Assembly (NCBI GenBank): GCA_963556695.1
Contig: CAUWAG010000003.1
Location: 4,340,001 to 4,404,000, forward strand
Direction: 5' to 3'
DNA from: Anthostomella pinea
Lineage: Eukaryota > Ascomycota > Sordariomycetes > Xylariales > Xylariaceae
Length of the DNA: 64,000 nt
Below, piece after piece: positions 13,701 to 23,909 of the stretch. The translations under genes were made by a program, and so were the position numbers. A model generated the notes under the pieces. The model worked only from the letters and a program-made list of their open reading frames with translations. It was not told the DNA's origin and ran no database searches. Positions within the stretch are counted from its first letter, which is position 1; every line of letters begins with the position of its first letter.

Positions 13701-14618
13701 AATAATTGTTTCTTATTGTCAGGGCAGCGTTCAGTGCACTACTTATTGGTCAGCGAGTCGCCGTGGCAATGCAGATAGCTCCACGGCATACCGCGGCAAG
13801 ATATGTGGTCAATATGTTTCGAAATAGAAACTTGCGGTCCTCCGAAAACTTCTTGTCGAGCAAAGCCGCAATCTGAGGTCGTCAGTGAAACATGTCGAGT
13901 GCCAAGCTAACCGTCTAGACAGCCTACCTGCTGAGCATTCTCCCAGTCAAGATGCCAGAGGCAAGCATCGAAGCAGCGGAGAGCCGAGGCTTTGAGTTTG
14001 GGTTGAGCTTTGACGAATCTCGACCGAAGCAGCCCAATGGTCTCGCTGTAGTCGAGGGCAACCTTAGAGCATGCAAACTCGTAGAGATCAAGACAAGCTG
14101 CATCATCGATAGGGGTGTTCTGCTTAGCCATGTCTTCCACGGCCGCCTTGGCCGCGATACGGCCATTGATGCCACGTTCGTCTGGTGCATGGGCCCAGGC
14201 AGCCAGCTCCACAACCTGGAAGAAAAGTGCGGTCAGCTTTCCGTACGATGTCAAATCCTGCGCTCCGTATTGTCAAGATGATTAATTACAACGAGCCTGC
14301 TTGTATGGCCCCCGAGTGAATAGACGATGGCTTGGTTTCAGGCTAGAAGCTGAGTTGTTAAACTCGACAATATCGACTGAATAATGCCTCCGACATCATT
14401 GAGAAAAACGCGAAGATTTCAAAGTGATGAGGTAGAAACAATACACTAACGTGGTAGTAGTTCTTGTCCTTCTTGTCCTTTGCTGACTTCTGCTGTTGGC
14501 GGGCAAAGACGGCAGCGTCAACCCAGCGCTCGCCCAGCCAGGCTTCGTCCAGGTTGCGTGGACATAACGGCCGCAGACAGACGGTCTCGGGCGAGGGAGG
14601 AATCGCGGGATGTGTCAT
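10791..14618 (-). CDS. MDM20: NatB N-terminal acetyltransferase auxiliary subunit (Mdm20/Naa25)
   Basis: Ribosome-associated auxiliary subunit of the NatB complex, which acetylates Met-Asp/Glu/Asn/Gln N-termini; also linked in yeast to actin cables and mitochondrial inheritance. Nine exons fit in phase: 14618-14451, 14215-13928, 13872-13792, 13738-13649, 13593-13097, 13041-12726, 12672-11865, 11806-11688 and 11633-10791. This gives about 1069 aa, close to the family's roughly 1000. TPR-like helices include IDDAACLDLYEFACSKVALD and LDYSETIGLLRSRFVKAQP, then the conserved RKFLFRNILTTYL and KKQLFLSLAKAQADRAF. Intron 1 is unusually long (235 nt). The sixth intron starts with GC rather than GT. 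Exon joins are my inference; the family call is strong. Confidence 0.87.
12673..12725 (-). other. GC-AG intron in MDM20
   Basis: 53-nt intron with donor AAG|GCGAGT and acceptor CGTATAG, with a GCTGAC branch site about 12 nt before the AG. Only this GC donor keeps the frame: the nearby GT (four bases downstream) would leave phase 1, and no acceptor matches that phase. Confidence 0.7.
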
Positions 14619-16619
14619 GCTGAAGCCGTCACGGAGCGGTTGACGTTGTGGTGGTGGTGGGGGGCTGTGGTCATCAGGACCGGGAGTTGAGGTGGTGTCT
14701 AATAAATCGATAATGAGAGCATTGAAGGGGAGCTTGAGGGTTCGCGGCGGGGTATCATTGCAGAGGCAACCTCAGCTACCTAATTATGAATCTGACAATG
14801 GGAGAGGTCCTACACTCCATACAATGCCAATGCCGCCTGCACTCGATTTTTCCGGCGCGTAATGATGAACGACGGTCACGAAGCCTCAGAGTCGCTCCAC
14901 GTTTTGGGTGTGAGACTTCGCGACTCGGCGTCCAACACGCACAACAATCTGACCGCATAACAGAAAATCGTTTGGCGGGGTGCTTTTTCTGCCAGCTACT
15001 AGTAGAAGTACCTCGAGTCACCCCGATACAGCAGGCGGTGACAGCGAATGGAGGGGATAGATACATATGTAGGTACTATGCCTCAGGTATGCATGTAGTA
15101 AGGTACTGGGCGGTAGTACTATAAGAAAGCAACCACCAGCTGCCTCGTCCGTCTCCGACTATATCTGTACTCTACCACTTCGAGCAGCCTTAGCGGTAGG
15201 GCATGGCGATGCCACTTGATGCATTGGTCTTGCCGAATCCCCCTCTAGTATACATGTGTTGCTACAAGCCCGTAATGCAAGTCCTGCCCATGTAGCGCAT
15301 TAGGATCTTTGTATGGAGTGGTCTTCGTGTTTACCTAGCCAACAATCGCCGTCGATCTCGGAGTCGATCTCGGAGTCGATCTCGGGGTCGTTCGATCTTT
15401 GGGGTTCGGATCGCACCGATGCGTGGGATGCTATCGAAAGCTCAGGAGAAGAACCCGCTGCCCTTCTTCTCGGCGGTGCGTCTTTCGGTCTGGGAAACGT
15501 CAGAGATGGGAGCTCAGTCAGGTTGGATGGACTGAGCCGAGCTGGTTCCTACTCACCCATTCCTTTTTGCAAGCTCGATACGCCCTGCGATCAAGCACAT
15601 GGTAAGCTCGGCGCAACCAGCCCGGTGTGCCACATGGGCTTCGTAAGACATTGCTCGGCAACACTCACTCAAAGTAGTCGGTGCACATGGCTCTATCGCC
15701 TCCGTTGCGGTTGAGGCATCGAATGCTTCTCGAGGCCGCCTGCTGGCAGGGGTCGAAGTACTCGCTCTTGGACTTGCTGTTCGCCAAAATGGACAGTCAG
15801 TGAGGTGCAGGCACGACCGGATGCGGGAACAGGGCCGCGCGGTTGGAGCGCCTACTTCTGGAACTTGCGCTTCGTCTCCTTATCCCAAGGATCGGCGCCG
15901 TCGGTATTTGTGCCAGACTGGGAGGACATTTGGACCGTCGACAAGGTTGTTTTGCTGATGATTTCACCGAGAATGACGCGGGCGAGGAGGCGTCACCGCA
16001 ATGCATCTCCTGCGCACATGCCTTATGTACATAAAATCGATGCTTGCATATATCGAGGTGTCCGTTAATTGGGGTTCAGCTTGCTCTGAGCTTTGCTTAG
16101 TAATAGACAACCGTCCTGGTGTACCGCCCCCCTTTTGCCAACTGCCACGTTCCTTGAGTACAAGAGTATGTATCCTGATGCCATGAAAGCCTTGGTAATA
16201 TGCTACGCAAGTAAATACGCCAGTGGCAATTGAACTGCTACCTGGGTACTGCCGGACCTGCTGCTGTCCTCCTAGACTCCCTTGAACAGTTCAAGGGAGT
16301 CTAGAACTACGGTACCGGCTCCGTTCTGTCACTGAATGGCGGGATTGAGTTGTCCTCGCCCTTTTCCGAGACGCTCCGTTTGGGAACGATAATGGATCGC
16401 CTTGGTCATGATGCTACCTATTCATCTTCTTTCATGAAACCTCCGGGCGTAGTTAGCGCGAAACATCCTTTACAAAGCAAAGCCCCTTTCCAAGTGGCAA
16501 CTCGTTTGTCAGTAGAAAATGCTGAGATACTACTGAGATCCCAGGAAACCTACAGCTCCTGTTGTGTTTGTGAGCTTATCAACTATGCAATACACGTTCT
16601 TGATCGCCATCTTGCAACT
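14619..16619. other. Intergenic 2 kb
   Basis: No gene is recognised. Open frames at 15313-15714 and 15805-16068 lack family similarity and look accidental. Three near-identical 12-bp units (tcgatctcggag type) lie at about 15352-15388. A perfect hairpin lies at 16272-16304. Confidence 0.45.
16272..16304. repeat. Perfect 15/3/15 inverted repeat
   Basis: Arms ctagactcccttgaa (16272-16286) and its exact reverse complement (16290-16304) are separated by CAG. It lies about 315 bp upstream of the CRH-type gene. It could form a hairpin in RNA or be a relic of a TE end; no function can be assigned. Confidence 0.75.
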
Positions 16620-19145
16620 ATGACATCCAAACGAGGCTTCCCTCTGCTCCTTATCAGTTTGACAGCATACGTCACCCGGGCACAAGCCCAATGTAATCCA
16701 ACTCAAGGTGTGCCGGCAAAGAGGACTCATCAGCAGAAGAAAGCAAAAAGCTAGGCTGTCGAGGGGCTAACCTATGAGAACCAGGCCCATGTGCGCCCAT
16801 TCCTGGATTTACGGGTGACTACTCGGTCGACTTTACAAAGACCAACAGCTTGCCGTCGGAATGGATCCAAGCCGACTACGAGCCCATCAGTTTTGGGGCC
16901 AAGGGGATCGATTTCACGCTCACTGATCCGACCATTGCTCCAGTATGTACTCATACATCGCGATTTGAAAACCCAAGCCCTTGAGCGTGTTTGGGGATTG
17001 CGAACTGAAGTGTGCTCTTTAAGGTTACCTTGTGCTAACATCTCGATAGTGTAAGCATTGATGCAGGCGATGCCCGTCTGTTCCAACCGCAGTTGTTACG
17101 CAGACGAACCTAAGGTGCTTTCGGCTACTAGATGTCTGGACCAAAGCATACATGCAATATGGACACGTCGAGGTAGTCATGCAAACTGCGCCTGGTATCG
17201 GAGTCATCAGCAGCGCCGTTCGTGAGTAGCATACCGGCTTGCCCGCCATCCTGTGCTTGGTGTTCTCGGGAATACAGGTTTCCGCTATATGGTCTTCACG
17301 TGCCATACCATCTGCAAGTAGTAGGGACTAACCTGAGTGCCGCAGTGATGTCAGACGACCTCGACGAGATTGACTGGGAGTTCTCAGGCAATGATTTCGG
17401 ACAGTCAACGCCCACGCTGCAGACGAATTGGTTCGGGAAGGGGATCACGGGCATCTGGGACAGGGGAACACAACCGCGGTACGTACAAAAACATCCCTTC
17501 TTTAGGCCCCGGTCTTCGTTTCTAGATCTAGCTTCTACCTTTTTGAGACTCCCACTAACGTTTCGACAGTGAGTGATTCTACCAAACACTGCCTGTACTT
17601 TCTATAAAAGCCAACGTTACGGGAGCTAACACTCATATGTGACCTTAGATATTGCGACCAACATGACCACAAGCTTCCACACCTTCACCTTGGACTGGCT
17701 ACCAGATTCCCTGACCTGGAGTGTCGACGGCACAGCTATCCGCACACTTTATGCTAAGGATGGCGACTCGGATGCGCACCAGTACCCGCAGACTCCGTCT
17801 CGCTTTCAGTATGTACATTCTAGAGTCTCCTATTGCCCCTTCTGTCCTGTGTCAAGAGCCCTTGCTCCCGAGATACGCATTGCAACTCTTTGTTTCTCGT
17901 CAGAAAAGAGTAATCACTGACTCCAATCTGCTAAAGTTTGGGCGTGTGGGACGCCGGAGGACCCAACGTTGCCCGGTGGACAGCCAACTGGGCAGGCGGT
18001 TCCACAGACGTCAAGGGGTTCCCGTATACGGCTTTTGTCAAGAGTGTCAAGATCAGCCCGTATAAACCCTGTGCCATGTATAACTACACCGACACGACCG
18101 GCAGCGGTGGATCAGTCAAGTGTATCAGCGCCTCGGTCAGCAAGCCGAGTAGCAGCAGCAGCAGCACCAGCAGCGGCGGCAGCATGACCACTACCACGAC
18201 TAGTACACCGTCCTCGACGCAGGCAGCCTCCCCCTCCTCAGCTCCGGCAACATATACCCCTTCGATTCCATCTGCAACCCAGTCCACAAGCCAGTCGAAG
18301 GCTCAGCCCGGCGTACTTCTACCGCGGCCCAACCTCCTTCCGTATCTTCATCCCAAGCCCTAGTTCAGACATCAGCTCAGTCGACCGCTTTAAAGACCTC
18401 GGACCAAAAGCCGAACATTGCACTTTCGGGCAGTACCTCGTCTACTGCTCAGATGAGCAGCTTTTCGACCAGAAATGCGATCAGGCCAACAACTGCCGCC
18501 TCAGCCAGCATGACGGCTGCAGCTATTACCACGACCCAATCCCCAACCGCGTCCGTGACGACGTCCTCGTCCCAGAGCAAGTCAAGCTCGACAAGTCCAG
18601 CTCCCGCTGCAAACACGCCAGCTGCGGTTCCGTCCAACACCAAAGTAACCTGTCCTGCTTCCGACAAGGCTAGCTACGTAACTCCACGCGGGACTTACCA
18701 GATCGAGTGCTCGACCGACTACGCAAACGGCGACCTGCAGAGCTCTGGATCCTTCTCCAACGGGCAGTCGGCCGCCTCCTTCCAGGTCTGCATCGATCGA
18801 TGTGCCTCCTTTGCCGACGGCAAGTGCGCAGCCGTCAACTTCATCGGCACCGACGGAGCCGGAGCGTGTTATCTCAAAGGTCCCGCCGGCGCGACTTCAT
18901 CGCGACCCGGTGTCCAAGGTGCGAGGCTGGTCCAGGGCTCTGTCCCGGCCTCGTCGCCAATCTTGCTGTTCAGCAGCAGCGGCTTTCAGACGATAGTCCG
19001 CCCAGCGACCACGACGCCGACCACCGAGATCAAAGCTACCATCCGACCCCCCGAACCGGCACACCCCCACTACCGGCACAGCCAAACCCCGCCACCACCA
19101 CCAAAAGACCCCCCTACTCACTTACACGCATTTGAGGCTGTATAG
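16620..19145 (+). CDS. CRH-type GH16 wall transglycosylase with Apple/PAN-like domain, 3' end cut by transposon
   Basis: Secreted enzyme of the GH16 CRH family, which crosslinks chitin to beta-glucan in the fungal wall. In-phase exons: 16620-16707, 16785-16942 (or -16946), 17132-17221, 17346-17477, 17649-17808, 17937-18312, then 18369 onward. Signal peptide MTSKRGFPLLLISLTAYVTRA precedes QCNPTQG. The catalytic motif DLDEIDWEFSG carries the two glutamates. A Ser/Thr-rich linker follows, then a cysteine-rich Apple/PAN-like segment (CPASDKASYV to GACYLKG). The frame is intact up to a TA at 19037, where a DNA transposon begins. Translation then runs into the inverted repeat, adds about 35 TE-derived residues and stops at 19145. 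The catalytic domain precedes the insertion, so a truncated enzyme may still be made. The linker intron (18313-18368, phase 0) joins the two halves; separate genes are an alternative. Confidence 0.78.
17478..17648 (+). other. Candidate [D1,2] stwintron in the CRH-type gene
   Basis: Two nested introns. The internal one is 17479-17569 (GTACGT...CACTAACG...CGACAG). Removing it joins G17478 to TGAGTG at 17570, creating the external donor GTGAGTG. The external intron ends at TTAG (17645-17648) after a GCTAAC branch site. Only this scheme gives exon phase 1 on both sides (RGTQP-H-IATNM). I found no single GT-AG intron or ordinary microexon that keeps the frame. Confidence 0.65.
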
Positions 19146-21272
19146 GGTCAAAAAAATCAGCAAAATTATCATTCTGTGGTGTTTTGGCTGCTCAATCGAC
19201 GTATCTAGCCGGCGCCCGGATTGACCGCCCGGATCTAGTCATCTGGGCTTCTGCAACAGGGGCTTCTACAGCCTCCTCAGCGTCCGCAAGCTCCTCGTCC
19301 TCTTCACCCTCGTCTTCAACAACCTCCGACTCTAAAGAAGAAGAAGAAGACTCTACAGCAACCGGAACTAACGGATCACCACTCTGGGCTAGTATTTCTA
19401 TCATTATCATGAACTTTTTGTTGGGATTTGGTATCTTTTTCCTTTTCTTGGGCCGTAGCCGCTCCAGTTCAGCCTCCAGGGCCCTGATCTTCTGGTCTTT
19501 TATGGCCAGCTCCGTCTCCTGGTTCTCAAAAGCATGGGAGATCTTCCGGAACTTCAGCCGAGTGGCTGGGGAACGGTTCCTCCCGAAATCCCGGATTTGC
19601 CGGCTCGTGGTAGGGGTCTGTTGATCCTCCAGCTCCGAGTCTTCCTGTTCTTCCGGCTTGGGGGTCTTCCGCTTGTCTTCTTGGATTTCTGGATGGTCTA
19701 GACACTTTTTGCGGCTAATTGGGTAGCATCCCGTCACTCGGAAGCCCGAGCGGATGTTTTTTGGCGTAAATGCCATGTCCCTTGTCTTGCTGTAACAGCG
19801 GATAAAGTTGATCTTGTCAACAGGGGAAGAATCAGTCAGAGAATTTAACTGGGTGAGGAATCTCTGGTAGTAGGACTTAAGGGCGTTATAGGGGCCGTTA
19901 TCCAGTGGTTGCATTCCGTGGCTGGTGTGTGCTGGGAAAAAGCACAGCAAGATGTTGGCAAAATAACACCGCATCATAAATTCGTCCTTTTCTACAGTCA
20001 GTTGCTATTTAAATCGGAATAAATCAAACAACCAGTAAATAAATAGAAAAAATTGGGGTACGTACGGAGGTATGGCTACCATGGCCATCTAGGATCAAAA
20101 GGACTGGTTCCCACTGCTCCTGGCCACGAATTTCATCCACTTGTGGTATGAAAACGTGCTCAAGCCACTGGCAGGCGATATCGTTACTGGTCCAGCCGTT
20201 TTCCGATGTTATATAGTACCAGTCGGCTATCTTCTGGAATTCCTCAAGGAACCACTGCGCTTGGAGATCTTTTCCCTTGAAAATCAAGCCTGGTTTGAGT
20301 ACTCTACCGGTAGCTAAAATGGTCTCGATGAAAGATGTCCACAAGCGGCCCTGGGGGCTCTTTAGGAAAGCTTTCCTCGTCTCAGAACTTCCCAGAACAA
20401 GGGAATCAATGCCTATAAGGGTAGTTAGTTGACTGTGAGGGTAGGGGGCTCGAAAGAGTTACCAAAACACGACATGATGCCGCCCTTATCGACATTGTAT
20501 GTATTTTCTGGCTTCACCCAGCCGTAGTCCTCCAAGATGTTGAAGAACCAGTTCACAGACTTAGGGGTAAACCCCTTAAACCGAGCAGATTCCATTCGCT
20601 TGCCGATTTTAGTCTGAATGGTAGGGTTGCGTCGTTTAAAGCTGTCCATATAATGGTTCCCAAGTGGTGCGAAATCCCCCTTTCTTTTTAGGAGTTCTAT
20701 CACAATTTCCCTGACGGCTAAGTGAGAGGGGGCAAGCCCCAAAGTCTCCTGGCACAATATCCAGGCTGCTACCTTGCTTTCTTGCTCGGGAGAAATTCTC
20801 TGCTCGGTGGTGTGAGCTTCTGTTTTAGTCCCTCTCCCCCTTATGCGTGCTGACAGCGTGCTGGCCGGGATGCCGTATTTTTGGCTGGATTTTCTCACTG
20901 ACATGCCATTATCTGTGACGTCTAGGTAGGCATCCACCACATCATCCTCTGTATACGTGGGCGGAGGCATCGTGGCTGGCTTCAGGATGCTGTGGTGCAT
21001 GAGGGACAGGGGCTCACAGAGAGAATTCTACAGCAAATTTATATTTAAGGGCGGGGCACGGAGGCTGCTAAATGCCGATGCCGATGGCCAGCAATTAAAT
21101 AATCTATATTAAGCTAAACACCAAGGAAAGGGCTATCTAACTATCTAAAGAGCGTTTAGATACCCTCAAAAGGGGCTGTAATCCGTGTAAGTGAGTAAGG
21201 GGACTTTTGGTGGTGGTTGTGGGGTTTGGCTGTGCCGGTTGGGGGGGTGTGCCGGTTCGGGGGGTCGGATGG
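19039..21272 (-). mobile_element. Fot1/pogo-like DNA transposon (2234 bp)
   Basis: Imperfect terminal inverted repeats of about 90 bp (19039-19128 and 21184-21272) both start ccatccgaccccccgaaccg. The element is flanked by TA on both sides (19037-19038 and 21273-21274), the Tc1/mariner-Fot1 target duplication. It contains one transposase gene on the minus strand with an open frame. The repeats are GC-rich, with an internal duplicated accggcaca motif. No sign of RIP-like decay (no stop-rich TA bias in the coding part). Probably a recent insertion. Confidence 0.93.
19192..21000 (-). CDS. Fot1/pogo family transposase
   Basis: DDE transposase that cuts and pastes its element at TA. Three exons, 21000-20463, 20412-20066 and 19986-19192, join in phase to 559 aa, typical of Fot1 elements. 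The N-terminus has a psq-type helix-turn-helix (VVDAYLDVTDNGMSVRKSSQ, then KYGIPASTLSARIRGRG) and a CENP-B/Tc5-type second HTH. Catalytic aspartates appear in TYNVDKGG, LLILDGHGSH and GMQPLDNGPYN, with 35 residues between the last two (DD35D). The C-terminus holds a coiled coil (IKDQKIRALEAELERLRP) and an acidic tail. The third exon uses acceptor AAAAG. A start at 20970 (MPPPTYTEDD) is also possible. No internal stop is seen, so it may be active. Confidence 0.88.
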
Positions 21273-21274
21273 TA

Positions 21275-21623
21275 CCACTCCAGCCGCCACCACGCCCGTC
21301 GCTGTCACGGCCGCCGCCACTGGCACGAGTCCGACGGGCGCAGGTGTCGCAACACAGAGTCCATGTGAGTAGCAGACCACCTAGATAGAAGCAGCAAACA
21401 CCCCACTAACCCCCTGGTGCCAGTGGTGTGCAACCAAGACAACTGCCTGCGGAACCTGATGGACGCGCGATTCACCAAGACGGCCAGCGCGTTCTGCTCC
21501 ACGTTCACGCGCAGCGCCGTCCAGACGCTCGCCACGACGCTGGACGCCGTGAGCAATTGCGAGGGGAACTTCCAGATGATCAGCAGTGCCTGCACCTGTT
21601 TGATGGCGCCTACCGGGAAGTGA
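21275..21623 (+). pseudogene. Separated 3' part of the CRH-type gene (Cys-rich C-terminal domain)
   Basis: If the transposon and one TA are removed in thought, the frame runs on exactly from EIKA into TTPAATTPVAVTAAATG. It then crosses an in-phase intron (21365-21423) into a final exon encoding VCNQDNCLRNLMDARF, AFCSTFTRSA and SSACTCLMAPTGK. All exons then sum to a multiple of three (about 654 aa). In its present state this part has no signal peptide or own start and is cut off from its promoter. Alternatively it could be read as part of a fusion transcript, but TE-internal stops would block translation. Confidence 0.8.
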
Positions 21624-22793
21624 AGGGGGGTTGGGCCCCCAGAGGAGCTGCTCTACCTAGGCGGATTGGTGAATTGCTAGGGTAGGAGCATCGTAGTCGA
21701 GGTTACTCTTGCGTGTTACTTCACTTCTCATGCATGCTACTTACTCTTCCTTGGGGGTTTTGGCAGCGTCTAGACATACATGTATGTATGTATCCCGCTA
21801 GGTGGCGAAGGGGGCAGTACTGCCGAATCGGTTGACAATGGTCGCGGCGGGATGCTTTCAGTCAGCCTTCAGAGTGGAGCGGTCGGTCCATGCCATCATG
21901 TCATGGTATTGGCAGTGCTATTCCGGCGGGCCAAATCCTTCCTCCTTTTATTATAATTAGTTCGTCCCATGCCTGATTATCATGCTGATGAACCAATGGC
22001 TCCGTGAATCCCGTCGGAGGGCCGACACCAGGTAGTGTCGCTGGTCTCAAGCAGGTGTTAACCGTGCTTCTCCTCCCGACAGCCTCTTTTGTACAGACTT
22101 CATGATGCATCCTTGACTGATCACATGGTTACATCTTTCACCAGCTCTCATGGGCGCGCCGCTGGATGGACCAATATATTGAATACCTAGCTAGGTACTG
22201 CAGGTGTGGCATCAGTACTGGTGTGGTATGTGTCATGAGAATCCAGAGCCGTGGTAACGGTCCTGTGGGTCTCGCTCCGAGCCGAAAGTGACGGTGGATA
22301 GTCTAGATAAGGTAGTCTCGTCGTCACCCGGTAGTCACTCCTGTCACTCCATCAGCGCCGTGAGCGGATCCATCTTGACTTGATTTGTGGTGGATATCTC
22401 ATGTGGTGCCTGGCGTGCTGTGCTGCCGGTACTCGGGTTCAGACCCCGCGCAATGTGTCCTCGCGACCGCTGGCTATAACAGGTCATGGCATGTTGCTAT
22501 GGCTGTAGATATGAGATAGATATACGACTTGTATTAACCCGTCGAGGTTTGAATGGCACTATGTACAGACTCTGCTCGCCCACCAGGACAAGGAGGGCAG
22601 CCAGGTAGCCAGCCCAAAGAGCCGTGGCCCTTGGATAAGAAACGGGTTGACGACTTGCTCTGCATAGTGTATCAACCCAAAGGTCTCTTTGAAAGGCACA
22701 GATATTTCCAGTAAAAACGCAGCATTGTTTCCGCCCTGGTTCAAACCGTACCCCGGGTACGCCCTGAACTCCGTTTGTTTTGAGACGTGCCAA
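21624..22793. other. Intergenic 1.2 kb
   Basis: Convergent interval between the disrupted CRH-type gene and the Apple-domain gene. A short tgta repeat occurs near 21780. No gene or RNA is recognised. Confidence 0.45.
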
Positions 22794-23728
22794 TCACTGT
22801 CTTATCCCAAAGAACCAGTCGCCCGCATCTTGGGGCGACCCAAGCTCGCTCTTCATCCAGCACACGTTCTGGCCCTCGTAGCTGCCCCAGCCGGCACCGC
22901 GACACGCGCCGTTCTCGGCACACGCGCTGAAGCAGTCCTCGACCGACGAGGTGACCACGTGCGTGAGGTCCGTAGTGCCGCCGCCAGAGTTGTAGTCGAT
23001 ATTACATAGGACCAAGAATGAGCTGCCGCTACCTGTGTCGTACGTCGTCGAATTGGCCGAGGGACACGTAAGCGGTGACCTGGTTCCCCTGTCAGTCACA
23101 CCGGAACGGAAGTAAAACGAAAAGGGCCCGGGTGAACTCACGCTGGTGCCGGGCTGTCCGAGTCCGAGTCCGAGTCGTCACTATCATTATGTTGTCCCGT
23201 ACTGAGTCCTACGCCCAGTCCGACGGCCAAGCCAATGACAAGCAGAACCAGCATGGGACCGAACACCAGCCAGAAAGTCTTGATGCGCAGCCCCAGAATT
23301 CTCCTCGCTGGCGGCCCTTCGAGAGGCGGCGGCGGCGGAGGCCCGCTCATATATGTGCCATCTTGCGAGGCGCTCCAGCCGCGCGGGTGGGTGCCGGTGT
23401 GTGTGGACTGCGGATAGGACGGCTGGTACGGCTGCTGCTGGTACTCCTGCGGATAGGATGGCTGCTGGTAGTTCTGCTGGGCGTAGGCGGACGGCGGGGG
23501 ATATGTGCCGTCATTGGGGTAAGCGTTCGGCGCTTGGGCGTACGGCGCGGCGTACTGGTGGTGCTGCTGCGGTGGCGGTGAATGCGCAGGCGAGTGCGCG
23601 GTGCCGTCGTACGCTTTCTCCCCGATAGCGACGACGGGCCCTTCGACGACCTGTGGCAACTCGGGCTCGGGCATTACCTCCAACCCCGGCTGGCTGGCGT
23701 TGTGCTTGGCATACATGCCATGGTCCAT
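22794..23728 (-). CDS. Single-pass membrane protein with extracellular Apple/PAN-like domain
   Basis: Two exons (23728-23142, 23079-22794) join in phase 2 to 290 aa. There is no signal peptide. The N-terminal 150 residues are Pro/Gln/Tyr-rich (PPPQQHHQY, QQNYQQPSYPQEYQQQ) and presumably cytoplasmic. They are followed by one membrane helix (about 157-183, FWLVFGPMLVLLVIGLAVGLGVGL) and an acidic DSDSDS spacer. The outer domain has the spaced cysteines VLCNIDY, DCFSACAENGACRGAGW and NVCWMKS, typical of fungal Apple/PAN-like modules. A type II topology with a wall-sensing or adhesion role is inferred from the architecture; no enzyme motif is present. Confidence 0.8.
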
Positions 23729-23843
23729 CGCACCGGTGGCGGTTCTCCCGCGATCGATGGCTGATGCGAACGGTCAGTGTGTCGCCGTTGGTGAAGCCGA
23801 ACAACTACCGTTCCGACATTGGCGCTGAAGATTGGTGAAGGCG

Positions 23844-23871
23844 AAGAGAGAGAGAGAGTAGGGGAAGAGAG

Positions 23872-23908
<37 letters not shown>
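23844..23908. repeat. (GA)n microsatellite
   Basis: Nearly pure GA repeat of about 65 bp, starting about 116 bp upstream of the ATG of the minus-strand Apple-domain gene. Read on the coding strand it is a CT tract, common in fungal promoters and 5' UTRs. Confidence 0.9.

Positions 23909-23909
<1 letters not shown>

Noticed and set aside
15313..15714. 133-residue open frame as a gene
   Set aside because: Built on a 12-bp tandem repeat, no family similarity, no splice or start context.
18300..18370. Frameshift mutation in the linker of the CRH-type gene
   Set aside because: A canonical 56-nt GT-AG intron (18313-18368) explains the frame change.
20425..20470. Stop codon in the transposase as a sign of decay
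   Set aside because: It lies in a canonical intron (20413-20462) whose removal joins SCFG to IDSLVLG.
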